NCBI GenBank assembly: GCA_007125845.1
Contig: SLCK01000035.1
Coordinates: 1-64,000, forward strand
Origin: Gemmatimonadota bacterium
Lineage (GTDB): Bacteria; Gemmatimonadota; Gemmatimonadetes; Longimicrobiales; Gaopeijiaceae
Length of the DNA stretch: 64,000 nucleotides
Direction: 5' to 3'
Position 1 is the first letter of the stretch. Each line of letters begins with the position of its first letter. Positions 10,646 to 19,172 of this stretch are shown here, in pieces. Position numbers and translations under genes: made by a program. Below the pieces are notes generated by a model. That model was not told where the DNA came from. It saw nothing but the letters and a program-made list of their open reading frames with translations, and did no database searches.

Positions 10646-11230
10646 GTGCCCGATCAGACCCCCCGCTACCTCCTGGCCCCTGAGGGGGTCGACGTTGCCC
10701 CGCTGCGCTCGTGGCTCGAAGCTCTCGGCCCCCTCCGCGTCATTTCGGGCCCGGAGGAGCTGCTGGGAATGAACGGTTCGGAGGGGTCCGCCGATCCGGG
10801 TTGGGTCTTCGTTCCGGCGGAGTGGGCTGTCGGGCGCCTGCACCGCCTCCTCGCTCAGCTGGCGAATCAGTCTGGAGCCTGGTCTCCGCTCCTCGTGGCG
10901 ACGATTGGAGAGAAGGTTTCGGTCCTCCCGGTCTCCCCGGGATACCGGGAGGAATGGAGCGCCGCCCTGGAGCGGATCGCCGCCGCCGGCACACCCGCCG
11001 CGCTCCTCTCCTTCCGCCGCTGCCTGGAGGAGCTTTCCAGGATCCGTCACGACATCAACAATCCCCTCACCGCTGCCCTCGCCGAGACGCAGCTCATGTT
11101 GATGGAGTCGGACCTGGAGGAGGACCGGAAGGAGTCGCTCGAGGTGGTGGAGGCGCAACTGCGACGGATCGCGGCGCTCGTCGCCGAACTCACGGCGCTC
11201 CGGGCACCCCGCAGCATATCCGAGGCGTGA
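10646..11230 (+). CDS. Stand-alone H-box (HisKA-like) protein, candidate phosphotransfer partner
   Basis: A 194-residue soluble protein. The C-terminal 75 residues form a HisKA-type dimerisation hairpin with the H-box IRHDINNPLTAALAETQ (His 135) and a second long helix (LEVVEAQLRRIAALVAEL). No N, G1 or G2 box and no ATP-binding domain follows, so it cannot autophosphorylate by itself. Residues 1-110 are an alpha/beta region I do not recognise, perhaps a degenerate receiver. It ends 4 nt before pilS. The GTG at 10646 is preferred over 10640, because AGAGGGG would overlap the latter. Plausible roles are phosphotransfer (as Spo0B or ChpT do) or modulation of PilS by heterodimerisation; both are inference. 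Confidence 0.65.
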   Translation: MPDQTPRYLLAPEGVDVAPLRSWLEALGPLRVISGPEELLGMNGSEGSADPGWVFVPAEWAVGRLHRLLAQLANQSGAWSPLLVATIGEKVSVLPVSPGYREEWSAALERIAAAGTPAALLSFRRCLEELSRIRHDINNPLTAALAETQLMLMESDLEEDRKESLEVVEAQLRRIAALVAELTALRAPRSISEA

Positions 11231-11234
11231 GGTC

Positions 11235-12926
11235 GTGATTCGACGGATCGGCGAGCAGGTCACCAGACTGCGGAGGCGCATCGACTCTCTCGCCACTGCA
11301 GACCTCCTTCGGCTCCTCTATGTCGGACGACTGAGCGTCGTCTCGGGGATCCTCGCGGGAGCGCTCTGGGCCTGGGGCCAAGCCGAGCCGGAACAGACCT
11401 TTCTCGCCACTCTCATGTTCGTGACTGCACTTCTCGTCACGGGGGGCGGCTACTTTTACTCGCACGTCCAGGCCCGGGCGCCGAGTCGCGACTTCCTCTA
11501 CGGACAGGTGCTCTTCGACGTCCTCCTGGTGACCGGGATCGTGCATGTCACCGGTGGGGGGGAGAGCGACTTCGCCTGGCTCTACATTCTCGTGATCAGC
11601 GAGGGCGCGCTCCTCCTGCCCCTTCCGGGCGGGGTGTTGATCGGAGCCCTCTCCTCCATCCTCTACTTCGCGGCGATCGTATGGGGGCATGCAGAGACCC
11701 TTTCGGGAAGCGTGCTTCTCCAGATGGCCCTCTTCACCGTCGTGGCCCTGGCCACCGGCGTGGTGGGAGACAGGCTCCGACGGGCCGGGCTGGCTCTCGG
11801 AGTCGTGCGGACCGAGCTTCGCCGGCTCAGGCTGGACACCAGCGAGATTCTCGGCACCATCAGCACCGGGGTGATGACCGTCGACGGTGAGGGACGGCTC
11901 GCGTACATGAACCCCGCCGCACGAAGCCTCCTTGCCTGGGAGGGCCGCGAGATGGACGGTGGGCGGGTGCTCAGGCAGATCGGAGAGGTGAGCCCCGGGC
12001 TGGAGGAGCTCCTCCAAGTGGGATTGCGAGAAGGGACACCCGTCTCGCGGAACGAGGTGTCTGCCGCAAGGGATGGGGATCGAATCACCCTTGGAGTGAG
12101 CACCACGGTTCGTGGGTCCGATCCGGAGGAGCGCACGGTGACGGCGATCTTCCAGGACATCACTCGGCTCGAGAAGATCGAGTCGCTCAACAGGCGAACC
12201 GAGAGGTTGGAGGCTGTCGCCCAGCTTGCGGCCGCCATGGCCCACGAGATTCGCAATCCACTGGCGTCGATTCGGAGCGCGGTGGAGCAGTTCTCGACTC
12301 CGGGCCTGGAAGACGGCGACCGCGAGGAGCTCACGGGGATGGTCGTCACGGAGTCGGAGCGGCTGAGCCGGCTCCTATCTGACTTCATCGAGCTCTCCTG
12401 GGTCCGCATCAAGCGGGTCGATGGAATCGCGGTCGAGGAGCTGCTCGGGGAGTGCGTCGCGCTGGTGCGGAAGCACCCCGAAGTTGAGAGGCGCGGTGTT
12501 CGCGTCGACCTTGACCCAATCCCGCAACGACTGACCATCCCGGGCGACGCGGACCTCCTGCACCGGGCGCTCTTCAACCTCCTCCTGAACGCCGTGCAGT
12601 TTTCTCCCGAGGGCGGGACGGTCAGGGTGAGCGCGGAGGATATTCGCGACGCTCCTCCGACGCCCGGGGTCGAGGTGGACACCCCGGTGCGGATCCGCGT
12701 GCGCGACGAGGGGCGCGGGTTCGGACCCGGCGAAGCCGCACGGATCTTCGATCCCTTCTTCACCACGCGGGAAGGGGGAACGGGCCTTGGGCTCACCGTC
12801 GTGCACCGGGCGGTGGAGGCCCACCACGGAGTTGTCTTCGCCGAGAGTCCCGAGAGCGGGGGCGCGGAGTTTCACCTCTACCTTCCGGGCTCTTCAAATC
12901 GTTCGGCGGTGCCTGGCAACCCATGA
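11235..12926 (+). CDS. pilS: PilS-like membrane sensor histidine kinase
   Basis: A 563-residue sensor kinase. About six membrane helices (35-190) match the PilS layout, followed by a PAS domain (about 205-310, ILGTISTGVMTVDGEGRLAYM), the H-box AAAMAHEIRNPLASIRSAVE (His about 336) and an HATPase domain with N box LFNLLLNAVQFSPEGG, G1 VRDEGRGFGP, F box FDPFFTT and G2 GGTGLGLTVV. It should phosphorylate the PilR encoded 15 nt downstream and so control pilin transcription. The GTG start at 11235 lies 4 nt after the previous gene, which suggests translational coupling. Confidence 0.9.
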   Translation: MIRRIGEQVTRLRRRIDSLATADLLRLLYVGRLSVVSGILAGALWAWGQAEPEQTFLATLMFVTALLVTGGGYFYSHVQARAPSRDFLYGQVLFDVLLVTGIVHVTGGGESDFAWLYILVISEGALLLPLPGGVLIGALSSILYFAAIVWGHAETLSGSVLLQMALFTVVALATGVVGDRLRRAGLALGVVRTELRRLRLDTSEILGTISTGVMTVDGEGRLAYMNPAARSLLAWEGREMDGGRVLRQIGEVSPGLEELLQVGLREGTPVSRNEVSAARDGDRITLGVSTTVRGSDPEERTVTAIFQDITRLEKIESLNRRTERLEAVAQLAAAMAHEIRNPLASIRSAVEQFSTPGLEDGDREELTGMVVTESERLSRLLSDFIELSWVRIKRVDGIAVEELLGECVALVRKHPEVERRGVRVDLDPIPQRLTIPGDADLLHRALFNLLLNAVQFSPEGGTVRVSAEDIRDAPPTPGVEVDTPVRIRVRDEGRGFGPGEAARIFDPFFTTREGGTGLGLTVVHRAVEAHHGVVFAESPESGGAEFHLYLPGSSNRSAVPGNP

Positions 12927-12941
12927 CGCACGGAGTCTCTC

Positions 12942-14312
12942 ATGCAGGATAGACCCGCGAAGATTCTCGTAGTAGACGACGAGTCCGGGATTCTCAAGAC
13001 GCTGGAGATCCTGTTTCGAAGGGAGAACTACGATGTCTCCGTTGCCCTGGGCGGACGTGAAGGGCTGGAGGCGCTGGAGAAGGTGCGCCCCGACGTGGTT
13101 GTCTCCGACATCCGCATGCCGGGCGCCACCGGGCTCGACATCCTCGCCCGTGCCCGGAAGGTGGACCCGGAGATGATGGTGATTCTCATGACCGCCCAGG
13201 CGTCGCTCCAGTCGGCCGTTCAGGCGGTGAACGAGGGGGCGTACCACTATCTGCAGAAGCCTTTCGGGAACGACGAGCTGCTGGCCATCTGTCGGAGGGC
13301 GGTCGAGGCGCGATTCCTGAAGGCGGAGAACAAGGAGCTGAAGCGCGAAATTCGCAAGCGCTCGAAGGGCCAGGGATTCCAGCCTATCGGGCAGAGCACC
13401 TGCTTCAGGGACGTTCTGGAACTGGCGAAGACGGCGGCTCCGACGGACTCGACGATCCTCATCAGTGGCGAAAGCGGGACGGGGAAAGAGGTCATTGCTC
13501 GCTACATCCACGAGCGCTCCGATCGGAGCGAAGGGTTGTTCGCGTCCATCAACTGTGGGGCCCTCCCGGAGACTCTTCTGGACAGCGAGCTCTTCGGGCA
13601 CGTGAAAGGGTCCTTCACCGGTGCAGACCGGGACAAGGAGGGGCATCTGGTGGCCGCAAGCGGGGGGACGTTCTTCCTGGACGAGATCGGCGAGTTGGCG
13701 CCTCAGACCCAGGTGAAGCTCTTGCGGGCGCTCCAGGAGCGGGAGGTGATTCCAGTCGGATCCACCGAGGCGGTGCCCGTCGACGTGCGCATCGTGGCGG
13801 CCACGAACCGCGACCTGGAGGAACAGATCCGGAAGGGGGAGTTCAGGAGCGACCTCTTCTACCGATTGAATGTGATCGCGCTGGGGTTGCCTCCCCTCAG
13901 GGAGCGGAAGGACGACATCCTCCTCCTCGCTCGGTTCTTTCTCGAGCGCATGGCCCGGGAGGGGGAGGAGCCCCGGATCCTGTCCAAGGAAGTGGAGGAG
14001 GCCCTCCTCGCGTATGACTGGCCCGGAAACGTGAGGGAGCTCGAGAACGCCCTCGAGCGGGCGGCGGTCCTCTCCTCGGGGAAGACCATTGAGGTGGATG
14101 CGCTGCCCAATCGGGTCCGAGAACGGCCCACGCCCGCGCTCGTGGACGAGTTCGAGGCCCGGAACCCGACGATGGAGGTCATCGAGCGGGCCTACATCGA
14201 TTGGGTGCTGCGGGCCGAAGGGGGCAACAAGTCGAGGGCCGCCGAGGCGCTCGGCATCGATCCCTCCACCCTCTACCGAAAGATCAACCGCTACGGTCTC
14301 GGCGACTCGTGA
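12942..14312 (+). CDS. pilR: PilR-like sigma-54-dependent response regulator
   Basis: 456 residues in the NtrC arrangement. The receiver (about 4-120) has the acidic pair DDE, phospho-acceptor Asp in VVSDIRMPG and Lys in LQKPF. The AAA+ sigma-54 activator domain (about 145-370) has Walker A GESGTGKE, Walker B GGTFFLDEIGEL and the sigma-contact loop as GSFTGA in place of GAFTGA. A Fis-type HTH closes the protein (NKSRAAEALGIDPSTLYRKI). As partner of PilS it is expected to activate pilA; a sigma-54 promoter candidate is 0.96 kb downstream at 15269. Confidence 0.92.
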   Translation: MQDRPAKILVVDDESGILKTLEILFRRENYDVSVALGGREGLEALEKVRPDVVVSDIRMPGATGLDILARARKVDPEMMVILMTAQASLQSAVQAVNEGAYHYLQKPFGNDELLAICRRAVEARFLKAENKELKREIRKRSKGQGFQPIGQSTCFRDVLELAKTAAPTDSTILISGESGTGKEVIARYIHERSDRSEGLFASINCGALPETLLDSELFGHVKGSFTGADRDKEGHLVAASGGTFFLDEIGELAPQTQVKLLRALQEREVIPVGSTEAVPVDVRIVAATNRDLEEQIRKGEFRSDLFYRLNVIALGLPPLRERKDDILLLARFFLERMAREGEEPRILSKEVEEALLAYDWPGNVRELENALERAAVLSSGKTIEVDALPNRVRERPTPALVDEFEARNPTMEVIERAYIDWVLRAEGGNKSRAAEALGIDPSTLYRKINRYGLGDS

Positions 14313-15130
14313 CCGAGGGCACCCGACGGCCCGGGTCGCCCTCCCCCGCGGATCCCGCATCGGTTCCCGTGAAGCTTTCGGTGGTCATCCCGGCCTACGA
14401 CGAGATTGCGACCGCGGACCGGCTCATCCGGTCGGTCCGGGCGCTTCCCTTCGAGGTCGAGGTGGTCGTGGTGGATGACGGTTCGACCGACGGCACACGG
14501 CCCCTGCTCGAGGAGCTCGAGCGGGAAGGGGTCATCGATCGACTCGTGTTCCACGCAGAGAACCGGGGAAAGGGCGCCGCCCTGCGTACCGGCTTCGGGG
14601 AGTGCACGGGAGACATCGTGGTGGTTCAGGACGCGGACCTCGAGTACGATCCGGCCGAGATACCGCGCCTCCTCGATCCGATCCTCGAGGGCTGGGCGGA
14701 CGCGGTCTACGGCTCCCGGTTTCTCGGAGGACCCCATCGGGTCCATCTCTTCTGGCACTATGTCGGGAACCGATTCCTGACCCTCCTCTCGAACATCTTC
14801 ACCGACCTGAACCTCACCGACATGGAGACGTGCTACAAGGTGATCCGCCGCGATCTGCTCGACACCCTCCCCCTCACGCGAGAGAGGTTTGGCATCGAGC
14901 CGGAGATCACCGCCCGTTTGGCCCAATCCGGAGCTCGGATCTATGAAGTTCCCATCTCCTATCGGGGCCGGTCGTACTCCGAGGGGAAGAAGATCGGATG
15001 GAAGGACGGGGTGGCCGCCATCTGGCATATCCTTCGCTCCAACCTCCTTCCACCCCGAGCGCCGAAATGGATTCCTCCGGATCGGGATCCCTGGGAGCCG
15101 TCGGTCGGGGGCGGTCCCCTCTCGCCATAG
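14309..15130 (+). CDS. Family 2 glycosyltransferase, dolichyl-phosphate-mannose-synthase type
   Basis: A GT-A enzyme of about 273 residues that probably transfers a sugar from a nucleotide donor to a polyprenyl phosphate on the cytoplasmic face. Evidence: LSVVIPAYDEIATADRLIRS, VVVDDGSTDGT, ENRGKGAALRTGF, the metal-binding VVQDADLEYDP, and VIRRDLLDTLPLTRERFGIEPE; the C-terminus has YRGRSYSEGKKIGWKDG, shared with DPM1/ArnC-like bacterial homologues. There are no membrane helices. The GTG at 14309 overlaps the pilR stop (GTGA); a later GTG at 14369 is possible. Lying between pilR and pilA, it may serve pilin or surface glycosylation, which is inference. Confidence 0.85.
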   Translation: MTEGTRRPGSPSPADPASVPVKLSVVIPAYDEIATADRLIRSVRALPFEVEVVVVDDGSTDGTRPLLEELEREGVIDRLVFHAENRGKGAALRTGFGECTGDIVVVQDADLEYDPAEIPRLLDPILEGWADAVYGSRFLGGPHRVHLFWHYVGNRFLTLLSNIFTDLNLTDMETCYKVIRRDLLDTLPLTRERFGIEPEITARLAQSGARIYEVPISYRGRSYSEGKKIGWKDGVAAIWHILRSNLLPPRAPKWIPPDRDPWEPSVGGGPLSP

Positions 15131-15155
15131 CTCCTCCCTCCCCGGTCTCTCATCC

Positions 15156-15170
15156 TGCAAGAGTCTTGCA
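15156..15170. promoter_or_regulatory. Perfect palindrome, candidate upstream activator site for pilA
   Basis: TGCAAGAGTCTTGCA: 7-nt arms around a central G. It lies about 130 nt upstream of the transcription start predicted from the sigma-54 promoter candidate, a normal distance for an enhancer-binding protein such as PilR. No second copy was noticed in the window. The binding protein is inferred from position only. Confidence 0.45.
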
Positions 15171-15268
15171 AAATTCGAGAGATCCTGGGCGGTCCGGAGA
15201 GGAGGATCCGATCCGTAGAACGCCGCAAGTGATTGCCCGGGAGTCGATTGTGTGGAGTGATGCGCTTG

Positions 15269-15284
15269 CGGACCGTCCCTTGCA
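15269..15284 (+). promoter_or_regulatory. Candidate sigma-54 promoter of pilA
   Basis: CGGACCGTCCCTTGCA: GG at 15270-15271, exactly ten nt, then GC at 15282-15283. The -12 half (TTGCA) is consensus; the -24 half keeps GG and the final C of TGGCAC. Transcription would start near 15294, giving a leader of about 73 nt. Three sigma-54 activator genes in the window, one of them pilR just upstream, support the reading. Confidence 0.55.
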
Positions 15285-15366
15285 CGCACAATCATGCGGC
15301 GAGGGCGGGCGAATGCCTCCCGCGCCACGTACCGTTCTCGTTTCCCTACTCAGGAAGGACAGAACT

Positions 15367-15741
15367 ATGGACAGGAAAGGTTTCACCCTCATCGAGCTGC
15401 TGATCGTGGTGGTGATCATCGGCATCCTGGCCGCGATTGCGATCCCGAGGTTCGGCGAGACGCGAGAGCGGGCTTACACCTCCTCGATGCAGTCCGATCT
15501 GAACCAGCTCCGGACGGCGATGGAGATGTGTCTGCAGGACAACACCGAGAACCCGTTCGAGTACACGGGCTGCGACGAGTCGCTCATCAACCCGAGCCAG
15601 GGCGTGACCGTTGACGTGACGGTGGGCGATGGCGGCACGAGCTATACTGCGACGGCCAATCACAACGGCACGAGCTGGGGCTGTTCGTACGATTCCGAGG
15701 AAGGCGTGATCCAGTGTGACGAGGCCGGTCCACCGAGCTGA
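15367..15741 (+). CDS. pilA: Major type IVa pilin
   Basis: Structural subunit of the pilus. The 124-residue prepilin has a four-residue leader before the cleavage site MDRKG|FTLIELLIVVVI, with Glu at mature position 5, and a canonical N-terminal helix. Four cysteines (55, 69, 106, 117) could form two disulfides, the second closing a C-terminal D-loop. The globular part is short, as in small delta-proteobacterial-type pilins. The ATG at 15367 has AGGAAGGA seven nt upstream; the open frame from 14998 is an artefact. A strong hairpin directly follows, and the prepilin peptidase gene is at 58958. Confidence 0.95.
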   Translation: MDRKGFTLIELLIVVVIIGILAAIAIPRFGETRERAYTSSMQSDLNQLRTAMEMCLQDNTENPFEYTGCDESLINPSQGVTVDVTVGDGGTSYTATANHNGTSWGCSYDSEEGVIQCDEAGPPS

Positions 15742-15801
15742 TGACGCTGGACGTTTCGAGAGGAACGAAGTCCCGTGACGATGGGATATCGGGAGCGGTC
15801 G

Positions 15802-15833
15802 GGGGTGGGGCGCAGGGTATCGCGCCCCACCCC
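15802..15833 (+). terminator. Strong hairpin after pilA
   Basis: A perfect 12-bp stem: GGGGTGGGGCGC (15802-15813) pairs with GCGCCCCACCCC (15822-15833) around an 8-nt loop. It begins 60 nt after the pilin stop. No T-run follows, so it may be a Rho-assisted terminator, a partial attenuator, or a 3' stabiliser that keeps pilin mRNA more abundant than the kinase mRNA behind it. Confidence 0.7.
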
Positions 15834-15881
15834 GTCGCGGCTTCCCTGCGGCGGTCGGCCAAAGGCCGAGCGGGTGGACTG

Positions 15882-17183
15882 ATGGCCAAATTTCGTCGCA
15901 TGTCGCTTCGCAGGGAATTCCTCCTCTCGATGGCGGCGTTGATGCTGGGAGCGATGTTGGTCGTCGTGGCTGCTGTGCTGGTCGCGCTCCCCCTGCTGAC
16001 CTCACCTGCGCAGGTGGCCCTCTTCATTGCCGTCATTGTGGTTGCGGATCTGGCGGTACTCTTCATCTTCTTGCGCGACTTTCTCCAGAGGGCGCTGTTC
16101 GGGCCCCTGGAGGCGATCGGGAAGCATGCCGAAAGCATCGCGGGGGGAGCGTACGAGCACCGGATCCCGCAGGAAGGCGTCCAGGAGCTGGACCGGCTCA
16201 TCGTGAGCCTGAATACGATGGCCGAGCGACTGATCTCCGATCAGGAGGCGCTGGCCGAGAACGTCCAATCCCTGGATCGGACGAATCAGGAGTTGGTCGA
16301 GACGACCGAGGAGTTGGTGCGAGCGGCCCGCCTGGCCTCGGTGGGAACGCTCGCGGCTGGACTCGCCCACGAGGTGGGCAATCCACTTAGCGCGCTCATG
16401 GGCTACCTCGATTTCGCGGCGAGCAAGGCGCGCGAAGGGAAGGATCCGACGACGCTCCTGGACGAGGCCGTAGAGGAGGCGCATCGGATCAATCGGATCA
16501 TCAAGAGCGTGCTCGAGTTTGCACGACCGGACGTCCGCCAGGAAGGACAGGAGAATGGAGCGGCGGGCGGGGATGGCGGGAGGGGACGCCCGCTGGTGTC
16601 GATTACCGCCGCCGTGGATCGGGCGATCACTTTGCTGGAGGGGAGAGGCGCGCTGAACGGGATTCAGATCCATCGGCAAGAAGAGACGGAAGGCTTGGCG
16701 GTGCAGGCGCTCCCTCAACATGTCGAGCAGGTACTCCTGAACCTGCTCATGAATGCGATCCGGGCGGTGGAGGACCAGGACGAGCCCTGGGTACGGATTC
16801 GCCTGGGGAGCGCTCCGGCACCCCCGCGAACCATGGGGGTCCGCCGGGCCGAGGACCCTCCGGGGGTCGACTACTCGCACCGGCGGAGGCTTCCGAGGTT
16901 GCTGTCGGGCAAGGCCACGAGGCGGCATTCGGGAAGGGACGTCGTTGTGGCGATCGAGGACAACGGTGCTGGTGTCACCGCGGACGAAGCGGCTCGACTC
17001 TTCGATCCCTTCTACACAACCCGCCAGCCGGGAGAGGGGACGGGGATGGGCCTGGCGATCACGGCGCGCATCGTCGAGGAGCTGGGGGGTGAGGTGGGAG
17101 TGGAAAACCGGGAGGAGGGGGGGGCGCGCTTCACAGTTCGGTTGCCAGAGGCAGAGACTCTCGCCGGAGAAGCGATAGAATGA
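15882..17183 (+). CDS. NtrB/AtoS-like membrane sensor histidine kinase
   Basis: A 433-residue kinase with two membrane helices near the N-terminus (about 10-65) and almost no periplasmic loop, then a HAMP-like linker (PLEAIGKHAESIAGGAYEHR), a coiled coil (about 105-150), the H-box LAAGLAHEVGNPLSALMGYL (His about 165) and an HATPase domain (N box LLNLLMNAIRAVEDQ, G1 IEDNGAGVT, FDPFYTT, G2 GTGMGLAIT). The short sensor part suggests intramembrane or cytoplasmic sensing. The ATG at 15882 was chosen because the open frame back to 15741 runs through the pilA hairpin and has no membrane character. Its stop overlaps the ATG of the regulator, so the two form a pair. Confidence 0.88.
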   Translation: MAKFRRMSLRREFLLSMAALMLGAMLVVVAAVLVALPLLTSPAQVALFIAVIVVADLAVLFIFLRDFLQRALFGPLEAIGKHAESIAGGAYEHRIPQEGVQELDRLIVSLNTMAERLISDQEALAENVQSLDRTNQELVETTEELVRAARLASVGTLAAGLAHEVGNPLSALMGYLDFAASKAREGKDPTTLLDEAVEEAHRINRIIKSVLEFARPDVRQEGQENGAAGGDGGRGRPLVSITAAVDRAITLLEGRGALNGIQIHRQEETEGLAVQALPQHVEQVLLNLLMNAIRAVEDQDEPWVRIRLGSAPAPPRTMGVRRAEDPPGVDYSHRRRLPRLLSGKATRRHSGRDVVVAIEDNGAGVTADEAARLFDPFYTTRQPGEGTGMGLAITARIVEELGGEVGVENREEGGARFTVRLPEAETLAGEAIE

Positions 17184-18607
17184 AGATCATGAAGATCCTC
17201 GTCATAGATGACGACGACGGCCTCCGACGCTCGCTCGACCTGATCCTCGACGACGCGGGCTACGAGATCGTCTCGGCCGAGAACGCCGAGGAAGGTCTCG
17301 CGAAGGCGGCCGCGCACGACCCTGACCTCGTAATGGTCGACCTCCGGATGCCCGGATTGGACGGCCTCGGATTCCTCGAGCGCTACCGGGAGACCAAGGG
17401 GACGGCTCCGGTGATCCTCATGACGGCCTACGGGTCGACCGACCTCGCGATCCAGGCGGTGCGCCAGGGCGCGGCCGATTTCCTGCCCAAGCCGTTCGGG
17501 GCGAGCGAGCTCCTCATGGCGCTCAAGAAAGTAGAGGAGCGCGAGCGGATACTCAGGGGTGGGTCGGTTCGGGGAGAGGGGGGAGGTGAGGATGACGGGT
17601 CCGAAGGGGTCAGGGAGACCCAGCCGGACGGAGAGGTTGAAGAGATCGTGGCCCGGTCGCCCGGTATGGTCCGGGCCCTGGAGGTGGCTACGAGGGTCGC
17701 CCGTCACTCCACGAGCGTCCTTCTTACCGGTCCCACCGGCACCGGAAAGGAGCTCTTCGCCCGCCTCATCCACCGGGAGAGCGACCGGGCTGGGCAGCCC
17801 TTCATCCCCGTGAACTGTGGGGCGATTCCCGAAGGCCTTCTCGAGTCCGAATTCTTCGGTCACATGAAGGGAGCGTTCTCCGGTGCGGAGTCCGATCGAG
17901 AAGGCCTCTTCGAGGCGGCCGACGGCGGAACTCTCTTCCTGGATGAGGTCGGAGAGCTACCGGAGGCGCTCCAGGTGAAGCTCCTCCGTGTGCTCCAGGA
18001 AGGGGAGGTCCGGCGCCTGGGTGACACGCGAACCCGAGACGTGGACGTGCGCGTCGTCGCGGCCACCAACCGCTCCCTCGAACAGGAAGTGCAGGAGGGA
18101 CGGTTCCGGGAGGATCTCTTCTACCGCATCGCCGTGTTGACGGTGGACCTGCCGCCTCTGCGGGAGCGATTGGAGGACGTGCCCCACCTCATCCGGTACC
18201 TCTTCGAGCGTCACCGGAAGCGACTTGGGGTGCAGGTGGAGGACGTGGCTCCGGAGACGATGGATGTGCTCAAGTCCTATCCCTGGCCCGGGAACGTGCG
18301 GGAGCTCGAGAACGTCCTGGAGAGGGCGCTGGTCCTGGCCGACGGACCCCGGGTACGGCCGGAGGATCTGCCGCCCATGGTGCGCTCGCCCGCGCTCCGG
18401 AGAGAGTCGATCTCGGAGAGAGCGGCAACCGACGATCCCTCCTCCGATCTCTCCGTCAAGCGCCGTGGAGCCGAGCTCGAGAAGGAGCTGATCAAGGCCG
18501 CATTGGAGCGGACCGGAGGGCACCGGGGGAACGCGGCCCGCCTCCTGGACCTGAGCGATCGTGCTCTGCGCTACAAGATTCAGGAGTACGAGTTGGAAGC
18601 CGACTGA
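17180..18607 (+). CDS. Sigma-54-dependent response regulator, NtrC type
   Basis: A 475-residue regulator. The receiver (about 4-120) has DDDD, Asp in MVDLRMPG and Lys in LPKPF. The AAA+ domain (about 155-390) has Walker A GPTGTGKE and Walker [13 protein letters not shown]; the sigma-contact loop is GAFSGA, a Thr-to-Ser change from GAFTGA. A Fis HTH ends it ([20 protein letters not shown]). A charged linker (about 125-155) separates receiver and ATPase. It overlaps the kinase gene by 4 nt and is followed 43 nt later by the first minor-pilin gene, so it may control the pseudopilin genes. Confidence 0.9.
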   Translation: MKIMKILVIDDDDGLRRSLDLILDDAGYEIVSAENAEEGLAKAAAHDPDLVMVDLRMPGLDGLGFLERYRETKGTAPVILMTAYGSTDLAIQAVRQGAADFLPKPFGASELLMALKKVEERERILRGGSVRGEGGGEDDGSEGVRETQPDGEVEEIVARSPGMVRALEVATRVARHSTSVLLTGPTGTGKELFARLIHRESDRAGQPFIPVNCGAIPEGLLESEFFGHMKGAFSGAESDREGLFEAADGGTLFLDEVGELPEALQVKLLRVLQEGEVRRLGDTRTRDVDVRVVAATNRSLEQEVQEGRFREDLFYRIAVLTVDLPPLRERLEDVPHLIRYLFERHRKRLGVQVEDVAPETMDVLKSYPWPGNVRELENVLERALVLADGPRVRPEDLPPMVRSPALRRESISERAATDDPSSDLSVKRRGAELEKELIKAALERTGGHRGNAARLLDLSDRALRYKIQEYELEAD

Positions 18608-18650
18608 TTCCGCCATTCCGGAACCCACCTTACGGTGGGAGGTTGCGGCC

Positions 18651-19172
18651 ATGGAACGGTCGCAACCTCCTCGCATCTCCGGCTCGGCGGGGGTCACGCT
18701 CCTGGAGCTGATGCTCTGGGTCCTTCTCCTGACCCTTGCGGTCCAGCTTCTCGCTCTCCCTCTTCGGGTCCACGCCGATTCCCTGGTGCTCAGGGGCGTT
18801 CGCGAGGAGCTCGCGGCGCTCCTCCACCGCGCGCGCATGGAGGCTCGCGTCACCGGGGAGGCTCGTGTCCTTCTGGAAGAGGGCTCCGATCCCGTTCTCC
18901 TCGTGCCGGTCCCGGAGAGCCCGACTCACCGCGATTCCTCCGCGTACTCCCCCGATCCATCCGGCGCGACCGCCATGCACGTGCGGCCCACGGGCATCGT
19001 GGGACTTCTGGATCGAGGGGTTCGGCTCGAGATCGCGGGGGAACGAGGAACTGCGGAAATCGCCTACGGTCCCCTCGGGGTGGCAACCTTCTCCCCGGCC
19101 ACCGTGGTGCTGCGCCGCGGTGAAGCTGAAGCCCAGCTCGTGATCTCCGGATACGGTAGGCTGCGTCGATGA
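18651..19172 (+). CDS. Minor pilin/pseudopilin, set 1, GspH/FimT-like
   Basis: A 173-residue protein with a type IV pilin N-terminus: leader to SAG, cleavage before VTLLELMLWVLLL, Glu at mature position 5. The body (about 45-173) is beta-rich like GspH/FimT. The ATG at 18651 has GGGAGG eight nt upstream. First of four overlapping genes ending at 21253, which resemble the H-I-J-K minor pseudopilin set that starts pilus or pseudopilus assembly. Confidence 0.8.
   Translation: MERSQPPRISGSAGVTLLELMLWVLLLTLAVQLLALPLRVHADSLVLRGVREELAALLHRARMEARVTGEARVLLEEGSDPVLLVPVPESPTHRDSSAYSPDPSGATAMHVRPTGIVGLLDRGVRLEIAGERGTAEIAYGPLGVATFSPATVVLRRGEAEAQLVISGYGRLRR

Noticed and set aside
15253-15269. TGGAGTGATGCGCTTGC as a sigma-54 promoter before pilA
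   Set aside because: Spacing between GG and GC is 12 nt, not 10; the site at 15269-15284 has correct spacing.
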